Of a stretch of DNA of 64,000 bases, positions 8,360 to 16,893 are shown piece by piece (the first letter of the stretch is position 1; each line of letters opens with the position of its first letter). The DNA lies in NCBI GenBank assembly GCA_017476005.1, contig JAFVEM010000072.1:16619-80618 (forward strand). The letters run 5' to 3'. The translations under genes were made by a program, and so were the position numbers. Under the pieces are notes generated by a model that was given only the letters and a program-made list of their open reading frames with translations, searched no databases and was not told the origin of the DNA. Source of the stretch: Selenomonadaceae bacterium (GTDB lineage Bacteria > Bacillota > Negativicutes > Selenomonadales > Selenomonadaceae).

Positions 8360-10188
8360 GCGTCCGCCGCACTATCCGCAGTTGCGTCAGCGGCCTCCGC
8401 CCCTTCGCTTTGAGTGCCGCTGTCGGCGGCGGTGTCTTCAGCCGGCGGCGTATCCTGCTTATAGGCGGCAGTGGTCATTTCGTACAGCGGTTTTTTCAAG
8501 TCGTCCATGGCTTTCTGGATTTTGTCGCTGTCACCGCCGGAAATGGCCTCTTTGAGTTTGTCGATGGCCTCTTTGACTTTACCGGCAAGCTGTGCGCCGG
8601 CTTTTTCGCCCAAGTCCTCCAAGCTCTTTTCCGCTTGATAGGAGAAGGCGTCCGCCTTGTTTTTGATTTCCACCGATTCGGCTCGTTTGGCATCTTCCTG
8701 AGAATGGGCGGCGGCTTCTTTCACCAAGCGGTCGATTTCTTCTTTGCTCATGCCGCTGGAGCCTTGAATGACGATCTTTTGTTCCTTGCCCGTACCCATA
8801 TCCTTGGCGGAAACCTTCACAATGCCGTCCGCATCCACTTCAAAACTGACCTTGATGCGCGGAACGCGTCTGGGCGCCGGGGGAATATCCGTCAGGGTGA
8901 ATTTGCCCATGCTCATGTTATCCGCCGCCATGGGACGCTCGCCCTGCAGGACGTGAACTTCCACGGAGGACTGATTATCCACGGCGGTGGAGAACTCCAT
9001 GCTCTTTTCGCAGGGAATAGTGGTGTTCCGCTCGATTATTTTGGTGAAAACGCCGCCGGCGGTTTCAATGCCGAGGGAAAGGGAGGTCACATCCAAAAGG
9101 GTAAGCTCCGCCTTCACTTCCCCGGAAAGCACGCCGCCTTGGAGCGCCGCTCCTTGCGCCACGCACTCGTCGGGATTCACGCCCTTGGAAGGTTCCTTCC
9201 CAAAATAATCCCGAATGAGATCCTGTACCGCCGGAATACGGGTAGAGCCGCCCACAAGGAGGATTTTGTCGATGTCCGCCGCCTTAATCCCGGCATCCTT
9301 CATGGCTTGTTCCACCGGTTTTTTGGTGCGCTCCACCAAGTCTTTGGTAAGCGCGTCAAATCTGGCGCGAGTCAAAGTCACGTCGATATTTTTGGGGCCG
9401 TCGGCATCCACGGCGATGAAAGGCAGGTTTATGCTGGTTTCCTGCATATTGGAAAGCTCAATCTTGGCCTTTTCCGCCGCTTCCATGAGGCGTTGCGCCG
9501 CCATGGGTTCCTTAGAAAGGTCGATGCCGTTCTCCTCTTTAAAATCTTTCACCAGCCAGTCAAAAATGGCCTTGTCGAAATCATAACCGCCGAGGAAGGT
9601 GTCGCCGCTGGTAGATTTCACCTCAAAGACGCTGTCCATGAGTTCCAGTACGGTGACATCGAAGGTGCCGCCGCCTAAATCAAAGACCAAAATGGTTTCG
9701 TCGCTGTCTTTGCCGAGGCCGTAAGCTAACGCCGCCGCCGTCGGCTCGTTAATGATGCGCAGTACCTCCAGCCCGGCGATTTTTCCGGCGTCTTTCGTGG
9801 CCTGACGCTGGCCGTCGTTGAAGTAAGCCGGGACGGTGATAACCGCCTGCGTCACCGTTTCGCCCAGATAGGCTTCCGCGTCGGCCTTCAGCTTCTGCAA
9901 AATAATGGCGGAAATCTCCGGAGGGGTGAATTTTTTATCCCCGATGGTGACGGTGTAGCCCTTCTCACCCATGTGCCGCTTGATAAATTCCACGGTGCGG
10001 TCGGGATTAGACACCGCCTGACGACGCGCCAACTGACCCACCAAACGCTCCCCGTTTTTCTTGAAACCCACCACCGAAGGAGTGGTGCGACTGCCCTCGG
10101 GATTTGTAATAACTACGGCCTCGCCGCCCTCCACGAAGGATACCGCCGAGTTCGTCGTCCCTAAATCAATGCCGATTACTTTTGACAT
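8356..10188 (-). CDS. dnaK: Second DnaK (Hsp70) paralogue of the FHA/sheath-like cluster
   Basis: The 610-residue protein is a full Hsp70, with [17 protein letters not shown] at the N-terminus, [15 protein letters not shown], and [12 protein letters not shown] in the nucleotide-binding domain, then an intact substrate-binding domain. It differs from the heat-shock DnaK at 21745-23622 in lacking the C-terminal VxDAEFxEV tail, ending instead in an Ala/Asp/Glu-rich stretch. No CIRCE operator precedes it, so HrcA probably does not control it. GGAGG precedes the ATG. It likely acts on components of this cluster together with the J-domain protein. Confidence 0.93.
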   Translation of the reverse strand: MSKVIGIDLGTTNSAVSFVEGGEAVVITNPEGSRTTPSVVGFKKNGERLVGQLARRQAVSNPDRTVEFIKRHMGEKGYTVTIGDKKFTPPEISAIILQKLKADAEAYLGETVTQAVITVPAYFNDGQRQATKDAGKIAGLEVLRIINEPTAAALAYGLGKDSDETILVFDLGGGTFDVTVLELMDSVFEVKSTSGDTFLGGYDFDKAIFDWLVKDFKEENGIDLSKEPMAAQRLMEAAEKAKIELSNMQETSINLPFIAVDADGPKNIDVTLTRARFDALTKDLVERTKKPVEQAMKDAGIKAADIDKILLVGGSTRIPAVQDLIRDYFGKEPSKGVNPDECVAQGAALQGGVLSGEVKAELTLLDVTSLSLGIETAGGVFTKIIERNTTIPCEKSMEFSTAVDNQSSVEVHVLQGERPMAADNMSMGKFTLTDIPPAPRRVPRIKVSFEVDADGIVKVSAKDMGTGKEQKIVIQGSSGMSKEEIDRLVKEAAAHSQEDAKRAESVEIKNKADAFSYQAEKSLEDLGEKAGAQLAGKVKEAIDKLKEAISGGDSDKIQKAMDDLKKPLYEMTTAAYKQDTPPAEDTAADSGTQSEGAEAADATADSAADA

Positions 10189-10206
10189 ATTCGTGCCTCC
10201 TATATC

Positions 10207-10238
10207 TTTGGGGAATAATTCCCCTGCACCCTTAGTAA
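10207..10238. repeat. Palindromic repeat fragment, module A copy 3
   Basis: A short version, GGGGAATAATTCCCC followed by TGCACCCTTA, lies between the sigma factor and dnaK genes. It matches one half of the larger palindromic repeats. Confidence 0.5.
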
Positions 10239-10259
10239 ATTTATCTTTTGGAAATGTTC

Positions 10260-10823
10260 TCAGGTATTTTGGTAAGCTTGCAGTTGCCTTTTTAAAACCT
10301 GCAGACTGCGTTGCAGAATGGTACCTACATTGCTGGGTGTCAAGTCCATTACCTCGGCAATCTCCCGGTTTTTTAGCCCCGACCAGAATTTGAGCGCGAT
10401 GATTTTCTGCTCTCGCTCTCCCAGTTTGCCCACGGCTTTCAGTAGCGCCTCGTGACGTTCCTCCGTGAGCATCCTAGCCTCAGGCTCTTCATGCTCCGGC
10501 GCCGCCGGGTCGAAAAAATCTTCCCAAGCCGCTTCCTGCCTTCTGGTGGTGCGTCGCGCCGTGTCGGTGACGGCGTTGGCGGCGATGCGAAAGAGCCAAG
10601 TGGAAAAGCCGCTGCGCGTCGCATCGTATTCGGCCAGATGATCATTCATCTTTTGAAAGGTAATGCCGGCAACTTCGTCGGCATCCGCCGCATTCTTCAG
10701 CCTAGAGTAAATGAAGTTATACACCCGGGGGAAAAAATGCCGGTAAAGTTCCTCAAAGGCCGCATCGTCATGCACCGCTCGCCCAGCCAAGTCACTGTAA
10801 TAACCGCTGTCCGTACTTGCCAT
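10260..10823 (-). CDS. ECF-type RNA polymerase sigma factor
   Basis: The 187-residue protein has a sigma-70 region 2 ([18 protein letters not shown] ... [19 protein letters not shown]) and region 4 ([19 protein letters not shown] followed by a helix-turn-helix). The two are joined by a linker with no region 3, the pattern of extracytoplasmic-function sigma factors. GAGGTGGG precedes the ATG. It is the first gene of the run leading into dnaK and the sheath-like genes, so it probably directs their transcription and may autoregulate. No obvious anti-sigma gene is adjacent; the FHA/VWA membrane proteins could carry the signal. Confidence 0.9.
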   Translation of the reverse strand: MASTDSGYYSDLAGRAVHDDAAFEELYRHFFPRVYNFIYSRLKNAADADEVAGITFQKMNDHLAEYDATRSGFSTWLFRIAANAVTDTARRTTRRQEAAWEDFFDPAAPEHEEPEARMLTEERHEALLKAVGKLGEREQKIIALKFWSGLKNREIAEVMDLTPSNVGTILQRSLQVLKRQLQAYQNT

Positions 10824-10856
10824 GAACCCACCTCACAGTTTCAAGACACGACGAGT

Positions 10857-10884
10857 AGCCCTGAGGCCATAAAGCCCCAGGGCT
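10857..10884 (-). other. Inverted repeat in the leader of the sigma-factor gene
   Basis: AGCCCTGAGG and CCCCAGGGCT form a hairpin in the 5' leader of the ECF sigma gene. It could affect mRNA stability or mark the end of the upstream gene's transcript. No clear T run follows. Confidence 0.35.
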
Positions 10885-10929
10885 AATGCTATATTCAGAA
10901 AACAGAGGGGCAGAGACTACCCCCCCCGT

Positions 10930-10944
10930 TGATAATCATTCTCA
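10930..10944. promoter_or_regulatory. Fur-box-like operator upstream of ECF sigma gene
   Basis: TGATAATCATTCTCA matches the 7-1-7 Fur consensus TGATAATnATTATCA at all but one informative position. It lies 107 bases upstream of the sigma-factor ATG, where an operator could act. Other Fur-family proteins (Zur, PerR) bind similar sites, so the metal or peroxide signal is uncertain. Confidence 0.5.
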
Positions 10945-11007
10945 ATAAGCTCGTTATGCCAGTCATCTTTGATTTCCCCTCATAATGCGATACGCGATTG
11001 ATACGCG

Positions 11008-11277
11008 CTAATAAAGGCGTTTATTGCCGGTCGGAGGCATAAGGCCGCTGCCGGCCGCCACCGCATAATCTAGCTCCTCATCCGTGAGACGCTTGGCGCG
11101 AAGATCCCCCAAAGCGCCCCAAGTAGGCGTAAGCTCTCGCCACTTACCACTCTTAGGTTTTTGGGCGCCCCGGCGCCTAGCGAGTAAATCCGCCAGGAGG
11201 CTCTCCTTAACGTTACTGAAGCGAGAAAAGTCAATGCCCGTAAGCTCTTGCTCCAGCTTTTCCTCGGCGTACATCAT
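11008..11277 (-). CDS. Small leader-like peptide of unknown function
   Basis: The 89-residue protein is charged in its first half. Near the C-terminus it has LTDEELDYAVAAG followed by a 13-residue tail rich in Gly, Pro and Lys. That motif resembles the LSDEELExVxGG cleavage region of double-glycine or Nif11-type leader peptides. No peptidase/ABC exporter or maturation enzyme is visible nearby, so a precursor-peptide role is only a possibility. It lies between a condensation-like gene and the sigma factor on the same strand. Two adjacent ATGs (11277, 11274) could start it. Confidence 0.55.
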   Translation of the reverse strand: MMYAEEKLEQELTGIDFSRFSNVKESLLADLLARRRGAQKPKSGKWRELTPTWGALGDLRAKRLTDEELDYAVAAGSGLMPPTGNKRLY

Positions 11278-11296
11278 TTCGGCTCAGTCCTTTCCT

Positions 11297-11323
11297 CCGA
11301 AATAACCGACGTAGCTATTTCGG
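11297..11323. repeat. Inverted repeat upstream of the leader-like peptide gene
   Basis: CCGAAATA and TATTTCGG form an 8-base-pair palindrome separated by 11 bases, immediately upstream of the ribosome-binding region of the 89-residue ORF. It may be an operator or a leader hairpin. Confidence 0.4.
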
Positions 11324-11386
11324 CAAAGCAATTTATTTTTCCTGCTTCTTATACGAAAAAAAATTGGGACTGTCACAGAAAATTTT

Positions 11387-13165
11387 TTAGGTCTGTACCC
11401 AGCGGCGTTGATACTGCTCCACCAGTTTCAGCAGTCTGTGTATGAGGCGTTTGGCGATGGCGGCCTCTTCGTTTATGACCCAGCGCACGTCAGCTAAATT
11501 AACGGTGAGAAAACGCGCTTCCTCGGAGATAACTTCCAAGGCCAGCTTAGATTGTCTGGAGCTGAGGAGCGCCATTTCATTCGTTAAGCCGCCCTCCTTC
11601 ATCATGTCAAGGAAATAATACCACCCGTCCCCCGGATCGAGGCTTCTGGCCACGCGACCCGTGAGCAGGAAGAAAGCCTTTCCCGTAAGGTCTGCCTCCC
11701 CCAGTCTGTCCCCTTCCAGCATGACTTTGAAATCGGCGCCGGTTGCCAGTCTGTCTAGGGCTGTTAAGCCGATGCCGCCGAAAAATTCCAGCCCGGCCAG
11801 AGCTTTTTTTATTCTGGCCGCCTTGTCTCCCACTTCGGCGCGGCGCGGCGCAGGGGGAAGCTCCTCCCTGCGAGGGGCGGCTTTGGCCAGCGGTTGCCGC
11901 CAATCCGTCAAGATCGTCCACAGGGAATTTAAATAGCGTTTGGCGAGTAGTTCCGGACCGTATGGTTTGAACTGACTGTCATCATAACGGAAGGACACCG
12001 CCACCGTCCCGGATACTCGTCGAAAATAAATGCCAAGCGTAGGGCCGGCGCAGTTCCACAGACTGCGGCGCAGGATAGTTCCCTCCGCAGTGGCCGGCGC
12101 TTCTTCGTAAGGGACTCTATCCTTACCAAAATCCGCAAAACTCAAAAAATGATTGCAGGGCGGTAAATTTTCCGCCTCCGTGCCAAGTCCCCCCGAATCT
12201 TCCGCTTGTCTTATGGCGCCAAGCTGCTCTCGCGCCGCCTCCGCCCAAGACAATCCCCCCTTTTGCAAGCGTATGGGGAGTCCCACCAAGGACAAATTTC
12301 CTGCCTTGTTTTCCTTTAAGGGGAGTAAAATAGGATACCCCACCTCCGCCGCCCCTTCGGCTAAAAGTACCTCGCCCCAAGCCAAGGCCAAGGCGGCAAT
12401 AAGTTCTGCGCCGCTTTCGGTGCGCTCCGTCAGAAGTCGCCAAGTGCTGGGAGGAATGAGCGCCTGATACGACCTTTGCCTAAAGGGCGTCGATGTGGGT
12501 TTGCTGAAAGGCAGGTTTGGCGGAGGCGGAAAATCACGGAGGGATTCACTCAAGGTATTGGCTTCGGGGGCAGTAGCTGTCGTAGTTTTTGTGATTTTTG
12601 CCGCCGACTTCCCCGTTAGTCCGGCGAAAATCCGGCGTGGGCTAAAGACCTCCGCAAACATAAAGGGAAAAGTAACCAGTACGGCGTACTCCGCCTCCCC
12701 GGTGCGAAATACCGCCAGCCTAAGGGGCAGCCCCACCGCCAGATCCATTTCCTGCCGGGTATTGGCTTCCATCAGCCGGGAAAAGATACCGTTCAGTTCG
12801 CTCTGGGGCGTACCGCGCAAATCCCGATAAACAATGTCAAGGTCACCCTCTCGCCCAGCGAGGATTACTTTACGCCGCAGGCCTCCCATGACGGGATAAT
12901 TGGTACGCAGACACTCTTCCCGAGCAACGGCATCTCTGACGGCGGCATCAAAATCCGCCGGGGAGAAACCGGTCGCCAGTTTATACAAGGTTTGCAACAC
13001 AAAGCCGGCTCGCCTCATTCCCCCGGGACGAAAAAAAGCGGCCTCTTCGCCGGACAGTTCCTCTATCGCCAGAATATTATCCATACCATACAGCCGATGC
13101 AGACTGCGTTGCTCCTCCGGCGTAAGTTCTTGCAACAGACGTTTATCTTTAGTCACTGTATTCAC
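11387..13165 (-). CDS. Degenerate condensation-domain protein fused to a cyclic-nucleotide-binding domain
   Basis: The 592-residue product resembles an NRPS condensation fold over about residues 50-430 (EECLRTNYP, GLPLRLAVFRTGEAEYAV and later core strands). The catalytic HHxxxDG position reads FPFMFAEVFS, so ordinary peptide-bond chemistry is unlikely. The C-terminal 140 residues look like a CRP-type cyclic-nucleotide-binding domain (LEFFGGIGLTALDRLA, then FFLLTGRVA), without a DNA-binding helix-turn-helix. The start is a GTG overlapping the stop of the DUF4160 gene. No adenylation or carrier-protein gene is nearby. Function unknown; a ligand-sensing or scaffold protein is a reasonable guess. 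Confidence 0.6.
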   Translation of the reverse strand: MNTVTKDKRLLQELTPEEQRSLHRLYGMDNILAIEELSGEEAAFFRPGGMRRAGFVLQTLYKLATGFSPADFDAAVRDAVAREECLRTNYPVMGGLRRKVILAGREGDLDIVYRDLRGTPQSELNGIFSRLMEANTRQEMDLAVGLPLRLAVFRTGEAEYAVLVTFPFMFAEVFSPRRIFAGLTGKSAAKITKTTTATAPEANTLSESLRDFPPPPNLPFSKPTSTPFRQRSYQALIPPSTWRLLTERTESGAELIAALALAWGEVLLAEGAAEVGYPILLPLKENKAGNLSLVGLPIRLQKGGLSWAEAAREQLGAIRQAEDSGGLGTEAENLPPCNHFLSFADFGKDRVPYEEAPATAEGTILRRSLWNCAGPTLGIYFRRVSGTVAVSFRYDDSQFKPYGPELLAKRYLNSLWTILTDWRQPLAKAAPRREELPPAPRRAEVGDKAARIKKALAGLEFFGGIGLTALDRLATGADFKVMLEGDRLGEADLTGKAFFLLTGRVARSLDPGDGWYYFLDMMKEGGLTNEMALLSSRQSKLALEVISEEARFLTVNLADVRWVINEEAAIAKRLIHRLLKLVEQYQRRWVQT

Positions 13166-13434
13166 CCTTTATATTCAGCCGATTTAAACACAGCAAGCCA
13201 AGACAAGACAACATCATCTCTATTTTCCTCTATAAAAGTTAAGAGTTGCCGCAAATCACCGGCAGGTATTTTGCTGTTGTTGTTCGCTAACTCAATGCCA
13301 TCGGCTTTAATCCAAATTTTTGTAGCATTTTTTTGCGGTTCACCTTTGGAGACATGAACATGCACAGGTTCTTTCCCGTCGGCCACCCAAAAATAAATGC
13401 AATACCCCAAGTAATCAACGAGTGCCTTCGGCAT
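13162..13434 (-). CDS. DUF4160 family protein
   Basis: The product is 90 residues from the ATG at 13434: an N-terminal part with YCIYFWVADGKEPVHVHV, then KNATKIWI and a C-terminal helix (LLTFIEENRDDVVLSWLAVF). This matches DUF4160, a small family often found beside small partner genes in toxin-antitoxin-like pairs. Reading further upstream in the same frame gives residues that do not look like the family. It overlaps the 92-residue partner gene by 20 bases, and its stop overlaps the condensation-like GTG start. Confidence 0.75.
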   Translation of the reverse strand: MPKALVDYLGYCIYFWVADGKEPVHVHVSKGEPQKNATKIWIKADGIELANNNSKIPAGDLRQLLTFIEENRDDVVLSWLAVFKSAEYKG

Positions 13435-13693
13435 GAATATTCCCCCTTGCCATATCCCAAATAGTAAGAGCATTATTGCGCAGAAATTTTTTGAACTTAG
13501 CAAGTTCCGTTTCGGAAAATCCGTAGGCGTGAGTACAATAATTAGCAGGCAGGATAAAACGCGCATAGGCTTCCAGACTATTTTCTTTCTCAAGACGCAT
13601 TTCAATATGCTCCTGTCCGTTATGATCGGTGTATATGCCCATAATATTGTAATAAACATTGCCATTGTCATCATAAATTTTGCAGTATTCCAC
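13415..13693 (-). CDS. Hypothetical partner of DUF4160 protein
   Basis: The 92-residue product is not recognised. It has an N-terminal beta-hairpin pattern (KIYDDNGNVYYNIMGIYTD) and a C-terminal helical part (SETELAKFKKFLRNNALTIW). A GTG start has AAAGGAG 8 bases upstream. Overlap with the DUF4160 gene suggests they are made and act together, as in small toxin-antitoxin-like pairs, but no toxin or antitoxin motif is visible. Confidence 0.6.
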   Translation of the reverse strand: MEYCKIYDDNGNVYYNIMGIYTDHNGQEHIEMRLEKENSLEAYARFILPANYCTHAYGFSETELAKFKKFLRNNALTIWDMARGNIHAEGTR

Positions 13694-13712
13694 CTATACC
13701 ACTCCTTTAACT

Positions 13713-13752
13713 ACGGCTGTCCCCCTCCTACATGATGAGGGGGGACAGCCGT
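13713..13752 (-). terminator. Strong hairpin after hfq
   Basis: ACGGCTGTCCCCCTC pairs with GAGGGGGGACAGCCGT. It lies 21 bases past the hfq stop, just before the next gene's ribosome-binding site. It lacks a T run but is very stable and probably ends or protects the miaA-hfq transcript. Confidence 0.6.
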
Positions 13753-13773
13753 CCGTTTCCTTTAAAGACCCTT

Positions 13774-14037
13774 TCAGGCCTCGCCGCCCACTTTTTCTTC
13801 CGTCGCCCCATTCAGCCAATTGCCTCCCAAGGGTTTCACGGGGGAAATGGTGGAAATGGCGTGTTTGTAGATGAGCTGTTCGCGTCCCACCGCTTCGATG
13901 ACTACCGTGAAATTATCAAAACCCTTGACCTGACCTTTCAGCTGAAAGCCGTTCATCAGGTGAATACTGACGGGAATGTTCTCTTTCCGCACTCGTGCCA
14001 GAAAATTATCCTGCAAATTGCTGTTTTTTACCACCAA
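13774..14037 (-). CDS. hfq: RNA chaperone Hfq
   Basis: The 87-residue protein has the Sm1 region ([20 protein letters not shown]), FDNFTVVIE, and the Sm2 motif with YKHAIST (family consensus YKHAIS). It forms a hexameric ring that binds sRNAs and A- or U-rich RNA. The start appears to be TTG at 14037 with GGAGGG 7 bases upstream; GTG at 14034 is an alternative. It overlaps the miaA 3' end by 10 bases, the usual miaA-hfq pairing. Confidence 0.95.
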   Translation of the reverse strand: MVVKNSNLQDNFLARVRKENIPVSIHLMNGFQLKGQVKGFDNFTVVIEAVGREQLIYKHAISTISPVKPLGGNWLNGATEEKVGGEA

Positions 14038-14969
14038 GTAAATTCCCTCCTTGCAATCTCCGCCATAAGGGACGGCCAGATTCTTTCCGCGCCGTCCTCC
14101 ATGTCATACCAGTGAATATAGGGCATCCGCCGATACCAAGTGAGCTGTCGCTTGGCAAAATGACGGGTGTTTTTTTTGATGTTTTCGCTAAGTTCATCCC
14201 GGGTAATTTCCCCGGCAAGATAAGCGGCTGTTTCCTTATAGCCAATGCCCTGCATGGCCGGAGCCTCTCGCGACACTCCGGCCTCCATTAGCCCCTGCAC
14301 CTCGTCGATAAGTCCGGCTTTCAGCATGGCCTCCACTCGCTGTTCGATGCGACGATACAGGGTTGCTCGCTCCAGACATAGCCCCACCACATAAACGTCA
14401 TAACAACAAAGTTCGCCGTCGGTTTCTTTTTGACGTGAAACGCCCCTTTCGCCCTGTTTAATGGTTTCCAAGGCGCGAATGACCCGGCGCAGATTATGGG
14501 GATGGATGGCTCGCGCCACCTCCGGCGCCTTTTCCGTTAGCAGGGCGTAAACTTTTTCTTTGCCCTGCAAGGCGGCCATGGCATTCAGCTCCCGGCGGTA
14601 GGCCGGGTCTTCGACGGCGTTACCGAAACGATACCCCTCCAAAAGCGCCTTAACGTAAAGACAAGTCCCACCGGCCACAATAGGCAGAATACGTTTCTCG
14701 TTTAATGTCGTGATTATGCGCCCTGCCTCCCGTTGAAAATCAGCGGCGCTGTAGGGAACAGCCGGCGCCAAAATGTCTATGAGATGATGAGGGATCCCCC
14801 CCTGCTCTATAAGCGTTGGTTTGGCCGCGCCAATATTAAAGCCCCGGTAAACCAGCATGGAATCCCCGGAGATTATCTCGCCGCCGAATTTTTGCGCTAT
14901 TCTCACCGCCAAGGCCGTTTTCCCCACGGCGGTGGGGCCTACCACCGCCAAGAGTTTTTCCTTAGACAC
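14028..14969 (-). CDS. miaA: tRNA dimethylallyltransferase MiaA
   Basis: The 313-residue enzyme adds a dimethylallyl group to A37 of tRNAs reading UNN codons. It has the P-loop [11 protein letters not shown] (residues 11-21), [19 protein letters not shown], and the C-terminal RQLTWYRR motif. The start is GTG at 14969 with GAGG upstream, overlapping the stop region of the UPF0173 gene. It overlaps hfq downstream. Confidence 0.97.
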   Translation of the reverse strand: MSKEKLLAVVGPTAVGKTALAVRIAQKFGGEIISGDSMLVYRGFNIGAAKPTLIEQGGIPHHLIDILAPAVPYSAADFQREAGRIITTLNEKRILPIVAGGTCLYVKALLEGYRFGNAVEDPAYRRELNAMAALQGKEKVYALLTEKAPEVARAIHPHNLRRVIRALETIKQGERGVSRQKETDGELCCYDVYVVGLCLERATLYRRIEQRVEAMLKAGLIDEVQGLMEAGVSREAPAMQGIGYKETAAYLAGEITRDELSENIKKNTRHFAKRQLTWYRRMPYIHWYDMEDGAERIWPSLMAEIARREFTWW

Positions 14970-15660
14970 TTAAAGCCTCGCCGCGCATATCCAAGGATTC
15001 CCCTGGGGCTACGATATGAACTTTCGTCATGGCGTATCTTTCCGCCAATTCTTTGAAGAGTTGCGGATCCTGCGCGATAATCGGCCAAGTATTGTAGTGA
15101 ACGGGGATAACGTGTTTCACCTTCAGCCATTTGGCCGCCGTGGCCGCGTCTTCTATGCCCATGGTGTAATTGTCTCCGATGGGCAGAATCGCCCAGTCCG
15201 GCTTATAGGCCTCGCCGATATACTGCATATCGGCAAAGAGCGCCGTATCCCCGGCATAATAGACAGCCACGTCACCGAAATAAATCATAAAGCCACCGGC
15301 CACGCCGCCGGGTACGCCGCTGCTGTGAATCGCCGTCGTCATACGCACTTTCCCGAAGGGGAGCTTCAGTTCCCCACCCACATTCATGGGATGACACACT
15401 GCTTGCGGCGCCTCCTGCTGGCAAATGGAAAGCACCTCCGGGATGGCCACGATTTCCGCTCGGCAGTTTTTAGCGATAAAGGGAGCGTCTCCCAAATGAT
15501 CTCCGTGGGCGTGCGACACCAAGATGTAATTGCAGCTTATGTCCTTCGCCGCCACGGTGGCCGCCGGATTCCCGGTGAAGTAGGGATCCACCAGTATTTT
15601 GGTCTGCCCGTCCGCAAGCTGGAAACAGGCGTGACCGTAGTAAGTAAATTTTATCATCAT
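14962..15660 (-). CDS. UPF0173 metal-dependent hydrolase (metallo-beta-lactamase fold)
   Basis: The 232-residue protein contains the metal-binding motif SHAHGDHLGDA (HxHxDH), preceded by YYGHACFQL and followed by YYAGDTALFADM and IPVHYNTWP, all typical of the UPF0173/YtkL family. The substrate is unknown. ATG at 15660 or 15657 follows AAGGAGA. It overlaps miaA by 8 bases. Confidence 0.93.
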   Translation of the reverse strand: MMIKFTYYGHACFQLADGQTKILVDPYFTGNPAATVAAKDISCNYILVSHAHGDHLGDAPFIAKNCRAEIVAIPEVLSICQQEAPQAVCHPMNVGGELKLPFGKVRMTTAIHSSGVPGGVAGGFMIYFGDVAVYYAGDTALFADMQYIGEAYKPDWAILPIGDNYTMGIEDAATAAKWLKVKHVIPVHYNTWPIIAQDPQLFKELAERYAMTKVHIVAPGESLDMRGEALSV

Positions 15661-15693
15661 AATATCTCCTTACATGAATACTTCTTCGTTCTT

Positions 15694-16779
15694 TCAAACT
15701 TCCTGCGCCGTCAAGAGTGACGTTATCTTTACATCGGAACGGCGATTGAGGTCGATAAATTCGCCGCCGGCAGTTTGTACTACGGGGAGGCTGGTGACGC
15801 GGCTGTCGTCGATATAGACAATGCGCGCCTTGTCGCCGCTGCTGAGCCAAACCCAGTTGCCGTTTAAGGAGTGGCACAGATTTTTGAGGAACAGCACCCC
15901 GTACTCCGTGTCCAGTTTCCCTCGCAAAATATCCTCGTACAAGACCCCAAACACATCAAAGGGAGAATTACGTCTGGCGTAAGCGCGGTCGGCGGCCATG
16001 GCGTCGTAAATATCTAGGATGGCGAGAATCCGCGCAATCGGCTCGATGGCGTCCCCCTTCAATTTCGCCGGGTAGCCGCTGCCGTCGGTGCGCTCGTGGT
16101 GTTGGGCGATGCCCATCATCACCGGGCGATTCTTCCCCAGCTTGGTGAGTTTCAGCATATCGTAACTGTGTTCCGGGTGTTTTTTTATTTGGCGAAATTC
16201 TTCGTCGGTGAGCTTGCCGGTTTTTTCTAAGATCTCCTCGGGGACTTTCAGCTTGCCAATGTCATGCACCAATCCCGCGATGATTAAATCCTCGCGCTCT
16301 TTCTTTGGCCAGCGGAGCCATTCCCCCATGAGGCCGGCCAAGATAGCCACATGGAGAGAATGATTCACGAGGTAATCCCCCCGTTTGGACATATTGTGAA
16401 TTTGGGACACCGCTTTAGCGCCTACGCACAAAGGCAACAGGAATTGGTCGGAGACTATCTGGTAGAACTTATCCACCTCGATGCGTTCTTCCTTCCGCCA
16501 CAGGGTAAATATTTCCTGCATTCTGAGGGACAGCAGGTCATATTTTTTCACATAGTCTTCGTCCAACAAAAACTCGCCGCCGGGGACATTCCCCATGGAT
16601 TTTTTTATGCCCTCTTCCACAAAAACGGTGAATATATTATTGTTGGTGAGAAGTCGAATATCCTCGCCGCTCAGCTCGTGACCGGCCGGCAAAATCAGCG
16701 ACTGCGTCATCATGTCCTTGACTTCGCGTCCCAAGGTCATGCCTACCTGCAAATCCTCCACTGCATACGATTTAAGCAC
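15694..16779 (-). CDS. HD-GYP domain protein (probable cyclic-di-GMP phosphodiesterase)
   Basis: The product is 361 residues from the GTG at 16779, chosen because AGGAGG lies 8 bases upstream; the frame upstream of it runs into a palindromic repeat. The HD-GYP core has LVHDIGKLKVPEEIL, HPEHSYDMLK and HHERTDGSGYP, so the metal-binding His/Asp residues and the GYP signature are present. The C-terminal 75 residues look like a small beta domain. HD-GYP enzymes hydrolyse cyclic-di-GMP. No GGDEF gene is seen nearby. Confidence 0.92.
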   Translation of the reverse strand: MLKSYAVEDLQVGMTLGREVKDMMTQSLILPAGHELSGEDIRLLTNNNIFTVFVEEGIKKSMGNVPGGEFLLDEDYVKKYDLLSLRMQEIFTLWRKEERIEVDKFYQIVSDQFLLPLCVGAKAVSQIHNMSKRGDYLVNHSLHVAILAGLMGEWLRWPKKEREDLIIAGLVHDIGKLKVPEEILEKTGKLTDEEFRQIKKHPEHSYDMLKLTKLGKNRPVMMGIAQHHERTDGSGYPAKLKGDAIEPIARILAILDIYDAMAADRAYARRNSPFDVFGVLYEDILRGKLDTEYGVLFLKNLCHSLNGNWVWLSSGDKARIVYIDDSRVTSLPVVQTAGGEFIDLNRRSDVKITSLLTAQEV

Positions 16780-16796
16780 CTTTGCGCCTCCTTTTT

Positions 16797-16893
16797 TGGG
16801 GTTTGTTGAGGGTTTCACCCTCAAACTCCCACAGGGGACTCTGTCCCTTGACTCTGGCAGGGACTTCGCCCCTGCACCTCATAATAGATTTTT
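16797..16893. repeat. Palindromic repeat, module A copy 4 (long)
   Basis: Three hairpins in tandem: TTGAGGGTTTCACCCTCAA, AGGGGACTCTGTCCCTT and CAGGGACTTCGCCCCTG. It fills the spacer between the radical-SAM gene and the HD-GYP gene. Confidence 0.7.

Noticed and set aside
8410..9678. 422-residue plus-strand frame opposite the cluster dnaK
   Set aside because: It is an antisense shadow of a highly conserved gene; a similar shadow occurs opposite the other dnaK (21826-22722) and dnaJ (20530-21444).
16780..16824. Upstream start of the HD-GYP gene at 16824
   Set aside because: It lies in the repeat and has no ribosome-binding site. AGGAGG points to GTG at 16779.
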